DNA of 46,459 nucleotides. It comes from Acidobacteriota bacterium. Lineage in GTDB: Bacteria; Acidobacteriota; Terriglobia; Bryobacterales; Bryobacteraceae. The translations under genes and the position numbers were made by a program. The notes under the pieces were generated by a model. It ran no database searches. It was given only the letters and a program-made list of their open reading frames with translations, and was not told the origin of the DNA. Shown in pieces: positions 7,507 to 15,815 of this stretch. The DNA is taken from contig SYLY01000227.1 of assembly GCA_005808475.1 (NCBI GenBank), positions 1 through 46,459 on the forward strand, in the 5' to 3' direction. How positions within the stretch are numbered: the first letter of the stretch is position 1; the number at the start of each line of letters is the position of its first letter.

Positions 7507-9540
7507 ATGTCCATTCCCTTTCGCGGCCGATTGGCGGCGTTGCTGATTGCCGCCGCCGCTTTCGCCAAGACGCCGCTCACGCACGAGACCATGTGGCGCA
7601 TGAAGCGCGTGGGCGCGCCGTCGCCGTCGCCGGACGGCAAGTGGGTGGTGATGTCCGTCGCCGAGCCGGCGTACGATGCCAACGACCAGGTCTCCGATTT
7701 GTGGATCGCACCGATCGACGGCTCGACCGCGCCCCGGCGGCTGACCCGGACCAAGTCCGCCGAATCCGGAGTGGCGTGGAGCCCCGACGGGCGGCGAATC
7801 GCATTCTCGGCCAAGCGCGACGGCGACGACGACGCGCAGATCTACGTGCTCGACATCGCCGGGGGCGGCGAATCGCGCCGGGTCACCAAGGTGGCGGGCG
7901 GACCGTCCGGTCCGAAGTTCTCGCCCGACGGCAAGTCGATCCTGTTCCAGGCCACGTTCGACCCGATCGCGGAAGAGCGCAAGAAGCGCAAGTATCAGGC
8001 CCGCGCCTACGACTCGTTTCCGATCCGGCAGTGGGACCACTGGCTCGACGAGACGCGGCCCCATCTGTTCGTGCAATCGCTCGACGACGGCGCGGCGGCG
8101 CGCGACCTGCTGGCCGGAACCAGGCTCGCCGCCGGGGCCGGCTTCGATGGCGAGGCCGGCAACTCGGGCTCCGATCTGCACTCCACCTGGACGCCAGACG
8201 GATCGGCGATTGTCTTCAGCGCCACCACGCGGCGGAACGAGTCGGCGTACGCGAACGTCGCGCTGCAACTGTACCGCGTCCCCGTCGCGGGTGGCGAGCC
8301 CACGCAACTCACGCGGGGCGGCGACAGCTTCACCGCGGCGGCCTTTTCCCCCGATGGCAAAGCGCTGTTCGCGCAGTACGAACACGGCTCGGCGAAGCCC
8401 TTCCACCAGATCCGCGTGGCGCGCTTCGACTGGCCCGATCCGGGCGCGCCCCGGATCGTATCGCAGGCGCTGGACCGCTCCGTATCGAGCTTCGCTTTCT
8501 CCGCCGATTCGAGCACGGTGTTCGCGCTGGCGGAAGAAGCCGGCCACGAGAAGCTGTTCTCGTTTCCCGCCGCCGGTGGACCCGCTCGCCTGGCGGTCGA
8601 CATGAAGGAAGGCGTCTATGTGAATCTGAAGTCCGCCGCCGGCGCGTTGATGGCGAACTGGGAGAGTTCGGTGAGTCCGCTCGAGGTGGTGCGCCTCGAT
8701 CCCGCGGCGGGGCGCCACTCGGCGGTCACGCGATTCAACGCCGCCGCGATCGAAGAGATCGACTGGCAGCCGCCGCGCCACTTCACCTTCACCGCGAAGA
8801 ACGGGCGTAAGATCCACAACATGGTCTATCTCCCGCCGGGATTCGACGAGAAGCGCAAGTATCCGCTGATGTCGTTCATCCACGGCGGACCCCACACCAT
8901 GTCGCGCGATCAGTTCCACACCCGGTGGAACTACCATCTGCTGACCGCGCCCGGATACGTGGTGCTGACCACCAACTACACGGGTTCCACCGGGTTCGGC
9001 GAGGCGTTCGCGCAGGCGATCCAATTCGATCCGTTGAAGGGGCCGGGCCTCGAACTGGACGAGGCCGTGGACGAAGCGATCCGCCGCTTCCCGTTCGTGG
9101 ATGGATCGCGTCTGGCGGCGGGCGGCGCGAGTTACGGCGGCCACCTGGCCAATTGGCTGCAAGCCACCACAACGCGGTACAAGTGCCTGTTCAGCCACGC
9201 CGGGTTGATCAATCTGGAGTCGCAATGGGGCACGAGCGACACGATCTACCATCGGGAGGTGAACAGCGGCGGACCGCATTGGGAGCAGGGCCGCGTCTGG
9301 CGTGAGCAGAATCCGATCCGGCTGGCGGCCAGGTTCCGCACGCCGATGCTATTGACGGTGGGCGAGAACGATTTCCGCGTGCCACTGAACCAGACGCTCG
9401 AAAACTGGAGCGTGCTCCAGCGGCTGAGGATTCCCAGCCGCCTGCTGGTGTTTCCCACGGAGAATCACTGGATTCTGAAGGGCGAGAACAACCGCTACTT
9501 CTTCCAGGAACTCCACGGCTGGCTCGGCAAATGGCTATGA
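7507..9540 (+). CDS. S9 family (prolyl oligopeptidase-like) serine peptidase
   Basis: A 677-aa secreted peptidase. The ATG at 7507 starts a signal peptide (MSIPFRGRLAALLIAAAAFA); the frame is open further upstream but that stretch lies opposite the hydrolase gene. Residues about 20-430 form a TolB/WD40-like propeller with repeated SPDGK/SPDGR blades. The catalytic domain follows, with HGGPH in SFIHGGPHTMS, nucleophile S542 in GGASYGGHLANW, D622 in VGENDFRVPL and H654 in PTENHWILKG. All three triad residues are present and the length is normal for acylaminoacyl/dipeptidyl peptidases of this class. It probably degrades peptides in the periplasm. It stands alone, convergent with the amidohydrolase that follows. 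Confidence 0.93.
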   Translation: MSIPFRGRLAALLIAAAAFAKTPLTHETMWRMKRVGAPSPSPDGKWVVMSVAEPAYDANDQVSDLWIAPIDGSTAPRRLTRTKSAESGVAWSPDGRRIAFSAKRDGDDDAQIYVLDIAGGGESRRVTKVAGGPSGPKFSPDGKSILFQATFDPIAEERKKRKYQARAYDSFPIRQWDHWLDETRPHLFVQSLDDGAAARDLLAGTRLAAGAGFDGEAGNSGSDLHSTWTPDGSAIVFSATTRRNESAYANVALQLYRVPVAGGEPTQLTRGGDSFTAAAFSPDGKALFAQYEHGSAKPFHQIRVARFDWPDPGAPRIVSQALDRSVSSFAFSADSSTVFALAEEAGHEKLFSFPAAGGPARLAVDMKEGVYVNLKSAAGALMANWESSVSPLEVVRLDPAAGRHSAVTRFNAAAIEEIDWQPPRHFTFTAKNGRKIHNMVYLPPGFDEKRKYPLMSFIHGGPHTMSRDQFHTRWNYHLLTAPGYVVLTTNYTGSTGFGEAFAQAIQFDPLKGPGLELDEAVDEAIRRFPFVDGSRLAAGGASYGGHLANWLQATTTRYKCLFSHAGLINLESQWGTSDTIYHREVNSGGPHWEQGRVWREQNPIRLAARFRTPMLLTVGENDFRVPLNQTLENWSVLQRLRIPSRLLVFPTENHWILKGENNRYFFQELHGWLGKWL

Positions 9541-9549
9541 GCCTGAAGT

Positions 9550-10836
9550 CTACCGCCGCCGCCGGCGGCTTCCCGAACCGCCGCCGAGAGTTCCGTCCCA
9601 CGCCGGGTCGCTCTGCGAAGCATAGTCGCCCAAGCTGTCCCAATCCGGCCGCGTCAGCCCGTTGCGATCCCAGACCACTTTGCCGTCCCGGATCGTGATC
9701 TCGGCCGACAGCCGCTTGTTCCCCTTCATTCGCGCGCCGTACACGTCGACATATCCGAAGTTGCCCTGTTCCAGGCGGATCACGGCGACGTCCGCGCCGG
9801 CGCCCACGGAGAGATGTCCCAGGTCCTCGCGCCGGATCTCGCGCGCGGGAGCCCAAGTGGACTTCGCGATCACGTCGTCCATGGTCATCCCGATGTTCAC
9901 GAACTTCGACATCACGTTCGTCATGTCCTTCATGCCGGCGTTCATCGAACTCACGTGCAGATCGGTGGAGATCGAGTCCGGCGGAAAGCCCTGCTTCATC
10001 GCGGGAACCGCGTGCTTGAACACGAAGCTGCCGCCGCCGTGGCCGACATCGCAGATGACGCCCCGCTTGCGAGCCACGAACAGATAGGGCCGCACCTTGC
10101 CGTTCTCGAGCATGGGCACCGACGGCAGGTAGGTGTGCGTGTAGATGTCGCCGGGCCGCAGCCGCTTGGTGACCAGGTCCTCGAACGGCCGCTCCTTGGA
10201 GAATTGGCCGAAGTCGACCATCAGCGGCACGTTGGCGAGGTTGGCCGCCTCGAGCGCCTTTTCCACCGCGATCCAGTTCGGCGCGGTGTAGTGCGCGGTT
10301 TTGATGCCCACGATGTTGGCCGGGAACTCCTTGACGCGCTTGGCGGTGGACTCCGGATCCATGTCGGCGGTGTTCTGCTCGGTGGAATTGTTGCCGCCCA
10401 TTCCCGTTCCAATGATGTTGAGCAGCGACAGTACGCGCGTCCGCGACCGGTCGATGGTGCGCCGTTTGAAGTCGGGGAAGCTCTTCCAGCCCGACGAACC
10501 CGCGTCCACCATGGTCGTCACGCCCGACCGGAACGAGTGATCGTCGGGGAACACGCTGCTCGTGCCCATGTACTCGGGACCCTCTCCCGCGAACACGTGG
10601 ACGTGAATATCGATCAGCCCGGGAGTCACGTACAAGCCGCCCACGTCGACGGTCTTCTTCGCCTTCGACGCGGGAATATTCGGCTCCACCGCCGCGACCT
10701 TTCCGTCCGCGATGGCGACGTCGCGCCGTCCGCTGATTTTATTCCTGGCATCGATCACCGTGCCGCCTTGCAGCAGCAGGTCGTACTGTTGGCCGAACAG
10801 GGCGGCCGAAAGGAAAAGGCCCAAAGCGAATCTCAT
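9550..10836 (-). CDS. Secreted amidohydrolase/deacetylase family metallohydrolase
   Basis: A 428-aa metal-dependent hydrolase (dihydroorotase/D-aminoacylase-like branch). The ATG at 10836 is preferred over the GTG at 10845 because it starts the signal peptide MRFALGLFLSAALFGQQ and has GGGGG just upstream. Metal-site residues are visible: HVH (78, 80) in PGLIDIHVHVF, the carboxylatable Lys K179 in NIVGIKTAHY, H234 in IYTHTYL, H266 in DVGHGGGSF and D292 in STDLHVS. The C-terminus ends in an unusual glycine/serine linker and five arginines (GGGSGSRRRRR). The family acts on N-acyl amino acids and cyclic amides; the exact substrate is unknown. It is divergent from the zinc-ribbon gene of the next cassette. 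Confidence 0.9.
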   Translation of the reverse strand: MRFALGLFLSAALFGQQYDLLLQGGTVIDARNKISGRRDVAIADGKVAAVEPNIPASKAKKTVDVGGLYVTPGLIDIHVHVFAGEGPEYMGTSSVFPDDHSFRSGVTTMVDAGSSGWKSFPDFKRRTIDRSRTRVLSLLNIIGTGMGGNNSTEQNTADMDPESTAKRVKEFPANIVGIKTAHYTAPNWIAVEKALEAANLANVPLMVDFGQFSKERPFEDLVTKRLRPGDIYTHTYLPSVPMLENGKVRPYLFVARKRGVICDVGHGGGSFVFKHAVPAMKQGFPPDSISTDLHVSSMNAGMKDMTNVMSKFVNIGMTMDDVIAKSTWAPAREIRREDLGHLSVGAGADVAVIRLEQGNFGYVDVYGARMKGNKRLSAEITIRDGKVVWDRNGLTRPDWDSLGDYASQSDPAWDGTLGGGSGSRRRRR

Positions 10837-10845
10837 TGCCCCCAC

Positions 10846-10851
10846 ATTATA
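10846..10851 (-). promoter_or_regulatory. Possible -10 hexamer TATAAT upstream of the amidohydrolase
   Basis: A perfect TATAAT sits 9-15 bp upstream of the preferred ATG, rare in such GC-rich DNA. No convincing TTGACA lies 16-18 bp further up, and the implied transcript would be nearly leaderless. Recorded as a weak candidate. Confidence 0.25.
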
Positions 10852-10967
10852 ATCACAGCGCGTCGCATTGGGCCAGTTGACGCCGCCGACCCCATTTCGT
10901 GCCAGACGTTCAGTCCATGCGAAACGGGGGCCCTTGGTCGCGGTATAGTGTTCGGAAGAGGTAAAGT

Positions 10968-11324
10968 GTGGCGAGAATTCCGATCACCGTCCTGGGCTAT
11001 CGTTGCGAACGATGCGAACACGAATGGATTCCCCAGGCGGCGGGCCAGGAGCCGTCGGTCTGCCCCGAATGCAGTAGCTCGAACTGGAATAGGCCGCGGA
11101 GCCCGATGATGACATACGAGGACTTCCGGGAGAAGATCGACCTAGTGCTCAGGGCCGAGTGTGGCCCTTTGACGTGGACCGAGATCCGGACCCGTGCGCG
11201 CCTGCCCCAAAAGTTCCCGAACAATCAATGGGTCCACAGCCTCCAGTCCGACATCGGCTTGGAAAGAAACCGGGACGCAGGTGGGATCATACATTGGCAG
11301 CTTAGAGATCGAACTGGAGGCTAG
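10968..11324 (+). CDS. Small zinc-ribbon protein with a winged-helix-like tail
   Basis: A 118-aa protein. GTG start at 10968 with GGAAGAGG about 8 nt upstream. Residues 10-40 carry two Cys pairs, YRCERCEHEW and SVCPECSSSNW, a classic four-cysteine zinc ribbon. Residues 47-118 (YEDFREKIDLVLRAECGPLTWTEIRTRARLPQKFPNN...) look like a small helical, possibly winged-helix domain. It is the first of three tightly spaced genes (next start 8 nt later) whose base composition is clearly lower in GC than the surroundings. Possible roles are a nucleic-acid-binding adaptor or a regulator of the cassette (inference). No assigned function. Confidence 0.75.
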   Translation: MARIPITVLGYRCERCEHEWIPQAAGQEPSVCPECSSSNWNRPRSPMMTYEDFREKIDLVLRAECGPLTWTEIRTRARLPQKFPNNQWVHSLQSDIGLERNRDAGGIIHWQLRDRTGG

Positions 11325-11331
11325 AGGGCCA

Positions 11332-11859
11332 GTGCCGCAGATCAACCGCCTATCACTCCCTAGCTCTCCGCCAAGGCAGCAGGTAGCTAACAAGGTCATA
11401 TGGAACGGCGAGAGGACCCCAGAAGAGGCCGACTTCTTCACGCTTGGGTACACGGGGAGATCTACTCAGGACTTGCTTGAAACGCTGGTTCGGAATTCCG
11501 TTCGGACCTTAGTCGATATCCGCCAACACGCGGTTAGCATGTACCGGCCGGACCTAAGCAAAAACAACCTTCGTCGCGCCGTGGAAAGCCATGGCATGTG
11601 CTACGTACACTTCCCAGAACTCGGCGTCCCGCGGGATATTCGCGCCAAGGCAATTTCGACGGGTAGCCGCGATGTGATTTGGTCGTGGTACGACGACGCC
11701 GTCGTGGCGCCGTACGTTGGGATGAACCTCCACCGGTTTTTCAACGCGATCGAACATCCTGCCGCACTGATGTGCACCGAGATCTGCCCGCAGGAGTGTC
11801 ACCGTCACCGCCTTTTTCTGGCGCTAGAATCCAAGGGACTGAAGGGCTTCGACTTGTAG
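11332..11859 (+). CDS. DUF488 family protein
   Basis: 175 aa from the GTG at 11332, chosen because it follows the zinc-ribbon stop by 8 nt and has AGAGGG/GGAGG upstream. The frame is open further back, but inside the previous gene. DUF488 hallmarks: FFTLGYTGRSTQDLLETL, TLVDIRQHAVS, the HFPELGVP segment, and the C-terminal MCTEICPQECHRHRL, matching the family's CxExxPxxCHR motif. The biochemical activity of DUF488 is not established; the conserved Cys/His cluster suggests metal or nucleotide binding. It is the middle gene of the low-GC cassette; 10 nt separates it from the next gene. Confidence 0.82.
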   Translation: MPQINRLSLPSSPPRQQVANKVIWNGERTPEEADFFTLGYTGRSTQDLLETLVRNSVRTLVDIRQHAVSMYRPDLSKNNLRRAVESHGMCYVHFPELGVPRDIRAKAISTGSRDVIWSWYDDAVVAPYVGMNLHRFFNAIEHPAALMCTEICPQECHRHRLFLALESKGLKGFDL

Positions 11860-11869
11860 TGTAGGGAGC

Positions 11870-12670
11870 ATGCCGCAACCATACGAGAGGAAACGCCTTC
11901 TGATCGTCGTGAGGACCTATCCAACGCCCGCCAGGAGCGGGATGGAAGTGTCATGCACCGCGGCGGTCACCGACGACGGAAGACGGTTCGTGCGATTGTT
12001 CCCGATTCCGTATCGATTTCTCTCCGAGGACAAGCGCTTTAGGAAGTACCAATGGATCGAGGTGGATGTAACTCCAGCGAGTGACGGCCGCCCGGAGAGC
12101 TTCAAGATAAGGGGGGAATCGATTCAAATCGTAAGCGAACCCCTTTCGACCGCCAACCACTGGCAAGCGCGAAAAGAATATGTGCTTCCCCTTGCTAGTC
12201 CCAGCTTGTGCCAGCTCAAGCGCGAACGGGACGCAAATTCATGCCCTACTCTTGGCGTATTCAGGCCAAAGTCGATCCGGAGGCTTGTGATCGAAACTGC
12301 TGAGGCACAGTGGACGCCACCACAATTGGCGATGCTACGGCAGATGGACTTGTTCGCAAAAACGCCGACGGAAGAACTCGAGAAAATCCCCTTTAAGTTC
12401 AAATATCAGTTCTCTTGCAACGACCCGGAGTGTGCAGGACACACACTGTCTTGCACAGACTGGGAATTGGGACAATCGTGGCGCTCATGGCGGGACAAAT
12501 ACGGTCCCGACAATTGGGAACCCCAGTTCCGGGCCAAGTACGAGAGGGATATGATCGAGAAATTCGATACGTACTTCTACGTTGGCACCGTCCATCAGCA
12601 CCCAGCCGGATGGATCATTATCGGAATATTCTACCCGGGGAAGTCGCCGCAAGCTGCGCTATTCTATTGA
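11870..12670 (+). CDS. Uncharacterised 266-aa protein encoded with DUF488
   Basis: I do not recognise a named domain. The protein is cytoplasmic (no signal peptide or membrane segment). It starts KRLLIVVRTYPTPARSGMEVSC with a predicted beta-rich N-terminal half (TDDGRRFVRLFPIPYRFL). The distinctive C-terminal half contains CNDPECAGHTLSCTDWELGQ, a Cys/His-rich segment that could bind zinc, and then DTYFYVGTVHQHPAGWIIIG. It is the last gene of the zinc-ribbon/DUF488 cassette, 10 nt after DUF488, with the same lower GC (50-58% in sampled lines against roughly two-thirds in neighbours). Tight spacing implies one functional unit, possibly nucleic-acid related or defensive, but this is inference only. 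Confidence 0.8.
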   Translation: MPQPYERKRLLIVVRTYPTPARSGMEVSCTAAVTDDGRRFVRLFPIPYRFLSEDKRFRKYQWIEVDVTPASDGRPESFKIRGESIQIVSEPLSTANHWQARKEYVLPLASPSLCQLKRERDANSCPTLGVFRPKSIRRLVIETAEAQWTPPQLAMLRQMDLFAKTPTEELEKIPFKFKYQFSCNDPECAGHTLSCTDWELGQSWRSWRDKYGPDNWEPQFRAKYERDMIEKFDTYFYVGTVHQHPAGWIIIGIFYPGKSPQAALFY

Positions 12671-12697
12671 TTTCCCTGGGGATACAACGCAGTAACC

Positions 12698-14248
12698 ATG
12701 AGATCGGTTCTACTTTCGATGTTCGCCTTGATGCTCGCCTGGGCCGGCTGGGAAGAACTGGGACCCCCACCGTTCGCCGCCCGCGTGGACCTTGTGACGG
12801 AACCGAACCTGCCCGTTCGATTCTACGTTCTCAAGAACGGTGCGCCGTTCCGCCTCGCGCCGGTGGACGCCAGCCTGCCCATCAAGTCCGACGTCTTCTA
12901 CCGCGATCACCTCTACTACCGCGCGCCGAATCCCAAGATCCTCGAAGTGGTGGCGGCCGATCAGTATCACTACCTGCTACTCCAGGGCTCGGCATCGTTC
13001 CACCTGCCGCCCGGCAAGTATGAGATCGAGGCCTACCGCGGACTGTTCTACACACCCACCAGGGTGGAGTTCGAACTGAAGCCGGACGAGAAGCGCCGCG
13101 TCGTGCTGCCGATGCGAACGTGGGACGGCGTAAACGCCGCCGAGTGGATCTCGTCGGACGACCACATCCACCTGACGCGGAGCCGCAAGGACGATCCGGT
13201 GTACTTGAGCTGGCTAGAGGCGGAGGATCTCACGGTCGGCAATTTCCTCGCGTTGCAGCGGCAGATGGACGCCGCCCCGCAGTACGCCTTCGGGCGCGCG
13301 GGCGAGGCGCGGCGGCGCGGTTATTCGATCCGCCCCGGCCAGGAACTTCGCAACGAGTTCTGGGGGCACATCAACATCCTCGGCGCCACGGAGTCGATCC
13401 GCCCGATGAGCACCGGCCTGATGTACGCCAACACGCCGGAATCGTATCCCTTCCCTTCGCTGCTGTTCGCGCGTGGACGCAAGCTGGGCGGGACCACCGG
13501 CTACGCGCACTTCTTCCAGAAGCCGCAGCATTCGGCGATCTACATGGACGCCGCGTTGGGCAACATCGACTTCGTCGAGGTGATGCAGTTCGGCGTGCTG
13601 AAGATCGAGCCGTGGTACGAGTTGCTGAACGCGGGTCTGCGGATCGCCGGGATCGCGGGCAGCGACTTTCCCGTGCCGCTCGCCAACCGGCGTCCCTGGC
13701 CGCGCTGGATCCCGCTGCTCGGGCCGGAGCGGACGCTGGTGAAAGCCCGTCCCGGCGAGAACTCGTACGACGCCTGGGCTCGCGGCGTGCGCGAGGGCCG
13801 AGTCGTGGTGAGCAACGGGCCGGTGGTGGAGATGAGCGTCGACGAGAAGACCGGACGCATCGAAGCGTCGGCCGCGTTCCACCGTCCGCTGCTCTCGCTC
13901 GAAGTGGTGCGGAACGGCGAGGTGATTGCCAAAGCCGGCGGCGGAACCGCGACGCGGCTGAACTTGACCGCCGCCGCGAACTGCCCGGAAAGCTGCTGGG
14001 TGGCGGTGCGGGCCAAGGCCGCGCAACTCGCCGGCGAGCCCGAGATCCAGGCGCACGGGAGTCCGGTGTACCTGCTTCGGGACGGCAAGCCGGTGCGCGC
14101 CGCCGGAGCGCGGCGGGCGCTGGCGGCGAAATGGGAGGAGGAACTGGCGTATTTCCGCGGCGCCGGCATCGTGTTTCCAGACGAGGCCAATAAGCGCGAA
14201 TTCCTCGATTCCGCCGAGCGCGCGCTTGCCGAGTTGCGCAAAGACTAG
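12698..14248 (+). CDS. CehA/McbA family metallohydrolase (PHP superfamily-like), secreted
   Basis: A 516-aa protein with a signal peptide (MRSVLLSMFALMLAWAGW). Residues about 25-140 form a beta-sandwich-like N-terminal domain (PPGKYEIEAYRGLFYTPT). Metal-binding motif SSDDHIHLTR lies at about 151-160; later AGSDFPVPL and SYDAWARGVREGRVVVSNGP match the C-terminal signature of CehA/McbA proteins. The characterised members hydrolyse carbamate or phosphonate-type esters; many homologues have unknown substrates. It begins 27 bp after the cassette and marks the return to host-like GC. An open frame on the opposite strand is a shadow. Confidence 0.85.
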   Translation: MRSVLLSMFALMLAWAGWEELGPPPFAARVDLVTEPNLPVRFYVLKNGAPFRLAPVDASLPIKSDVFYRDHLYYRAPNPKILEVVAADQYHYLLLQGSASFHLPPGKYEIEAYRGLFYTPTRVEFELKPDEKRRVVLPMRTWDGVNAAEWISSDDHIHLTRSRKDDPVYLSWLEAEDLTVGNFLALQRQMDAAPQYAFGRAGEARRRGYSIRPGQELRNEFWGHINILGATESIRPMSTGLMYANTPESYPFPSLLFARGRKLGGTTGYAHFFQKPQHSAIYMDAALGNIDFVEVMQFGVLKIEPWYELLNAGLRIAGIAGSDFPVPLANRRPWPRWIPLLGPERTLVKARPGENSYDAWARGVREGRVVVSNGPVVEMSVDEKTGRIEASAAFHRPLLSLEVVRNGEVIAKAGGGTATRLNLTAAANCPESCWVAVRAKAAQLAGEPEIQAHGSPVYLLRDGKPVRAAGARRALAAKWEEELAYFRGAGIVFPDEANKREFLDSAERALAELRKD

Positions 14249-14272
14249 AACACCCGGTACCCTGGACCAGAC

Positions 14273-14722
14273 ATGCCTTATTGCGGGAAGTGCGGCATGC
14301 AGTACGACGGATCCGTCTGCAAGCTTTGCGGCGGCGCCGGCCTGCGGCCCGTGGAAGACGACGAACCCCGCGGGAGGCGGAGTTCGCGGCCGGCGCCCAT
14401 CGCGTCCGGCGAGAACCTCGCCATTCCCGCGATGTGCTACGTGCTGGGGCCGCTCACCGCGATGCTGTTCCTCGTTTGGCCGCCGCACAATCAGAGCAAG
14501 GCGGTCCGCTTCAACGCGCTGCAGTCCATCTTCTTTTTCCTAGGCTACGTGTTGATCCTGTTCATGGCCGGCCTGTTCCTGCCGCCGGGACCGCGCGAGG
14601 TGGCGGCCAGGGCCATCCAACTGACGGGGATGGTCTGCTGGCTCTACGTGATGTGGCGCACTTTCCGCGGCGACAAGGTCATCATTCCCTTGATTGGCCC
14701 GATGGCCGACAAAAATTCGTAG
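14273..14722 (+). CDS. Zinc-ribbon, multi-helix membrane protein (DUF4870-like)
   Basis: A 149-aa protein. An N-terminal zinc ribbon (YCGKCGMQYDGSVCKLCG, residues 3-20) is followed by a charged Arg/Pro linker (about 21-50). Three hydrophobic helices follow: IPAMCYVLGPLTAMLFLVW, LQSIFFFLGYVLILFMAGLF and IQLTGMVCWLYVMW. The helix pattern with FNALQS between the first two is like DUF4870/Tic20-like small membrane proteins, in which a conserved H/N-A-xQS motif occurs. Cytoplasmic zinc ribbon and membrane anchor are inferred. No function known. It lies between a metallohydrolase and a HEAT-repeat protein on the same strand. Confidence 0.75.
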   Translation: MPYCGKCGMQYDGSVCKLCGGAGLRPVEDDEPRGRRSSRPAPIASGENLAIPAMCYVLGPLTAMLFLVWPPHNQSKAVRFNALQSIFFFLGYVLILFMAGLFLPPGPREVAARAIQLTGMVCWLYVMWRTFRGDKVIIPLIGPMADKNS

Positions 14723-14752
14723 CCTGCCGGACACGAGCCGCGTCCCACGAAC

Positions 14753-15799
14753 TTGCGACACTTCCTCACGCTCGCCCTCTCGATCGCCGCGGCGTTGCCC
14801 TTGGCGGCTCAGGTTCCCCAGGTGGGAATCGTCGACTTCCACGGCCTGAGGACGATCGACGAGGCCACCATCCGCCGGGCGCTGCCGTTCAAGGAAGGCG
14901 ATCCGCTGCCCAAGTCCAAGGGCGACATCGAGGAGGCGCTCGAATCGATCCGGGGCGTGGTGCGGGCCCGGTTGGAAGCGGTCTGCTGCGACGAGGGCAA
15001 GGCGATCCTGTATGTCGGCATCGAGGAGCGTGGAGCTCCCCACTTCGATTACTCGGCCGCGCCGTCGGGCGAGGTGAGGCTGCCCGAAGAGGTTCACGGC
15101 GCGTATGCGGCTTTTCTCGCGGCGGCCGGACGCGCGGCCCGCTCGGGCAACGCCGGAGAGAGTCTCGCCGATGGCCACTCGCTGCTGACCGATCCGGCCG
15201 CGAGAGAGATGCAACTGCGGTTCATCCCGCTGGCGGAGACGCACCACTCGGTGCTGCGGGATGTGCTGAAGAATTCGGCGGATGAGGAGCATCGCGCGAT
15301 CGCCGCCTACGTGCTCGGCTATTCGGCGAACAAGCGCGCCATCGCCGGCGATCTGCAGGCCGCGCTCAAGGACCCGGACGACACGGTGCGAAACAACGCC
15401 ATGCGGGCGCTCGCCGCCATCGCCGTGCTGGCATCCAAGCAAGGGCCGGACGTCGAGCCGGAAGCCCGCATCCGCGTGCCGGCCACGTGGTTCGTGGAGA
15501 TGCTCGACTCGCTGTTGTGGTCGGACCGGGCCACGGCGCTGAACACGCTGGTAACCTTGACCGAAACGCGTGACCGCGCCGCGCTCGACCATCTTCGCGA
15601 CCGCGCTCTTCCGACGCTGCTCGAGATGGCGCGTTGGAAACACCTCCCACACGCGCTGCCGGCGTTCATTCTGGCGGGGCGCGCCGCGGGCCTGCCCGAG
15701 ACGGAGATCCAGGAAGCATGGACGAGCGGCAGCCGCGACGCCATGCTGCGCCGCCTGGAGCCGGCTCCGTTGAAGCCGGAGAAGAAGCGTCGTAAGTAA
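14753..15799 (+). CDS. Exported HEAT-repeat protein with a POTRA-like N-terminus
   Basis: 348 aa from a TTG at 14753, chosen because it opens a signal peptide (LRHFLTLALSIAAALPLAAQ). Residues 21-95 (VGIVDFHGLRTIDEATIRRALPFKEGDPL...) resemble a POTRA domain: the short strand, then a helix, then KEGDPL, as in BamA/FtsQ-type proteins. The rest is alpha-helical with HEAT-like repeats (EEHRAIAAYVLGYSANKRAIA, DPDDTVRNNAMRALAAIAV). It ends in a basic tail (KPEKKRRK). It probably acts as a periplasmic scaffold. The domain combination is unusual in one short protein; the POTRA call is by eye. Confidence 0.7.
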   Translation: MRHFLTLALSIAAALPLAAQVPQVGIVDFHGLRTIDEATIRRALPFKEGDPLPKSKGDIEEALESIRGVVRARLEAVCCDEGKAILYVGIEERGAPHFDYSAAPSGEVRLPEEVHGAYAAFLAAAGRAARSGNAGESLADGHSLLTDPAAREMQLRFIPLAETHHSVLRDVLKNSADEEHRAIAAYVLGYSANKRAIAGDLQAALKDPDDTVRNNAMRALAAIAVLASKQGPDVEPEARIRVPATWFVEMLDSLLWSDRATALNTLVTLTETRDRAALDHLRDRALPTLLEMARWKHLPHALPAFILAGRAAGLPETEIQEAWTSGSRDAMLRRLEPAPLKPEKKRRK

Positions 15800-15815
15800 A
15801 CGCTACACTGAGTCC

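Noticed and set aside
6262-9279. A 1005-codon minus-strand frame spanning the peptidase gene
   Set aside because: Only its last 398 codons (from 7458) are real, the alpha/beta hydrolase; the rest is antisense to the S9 peptidase.
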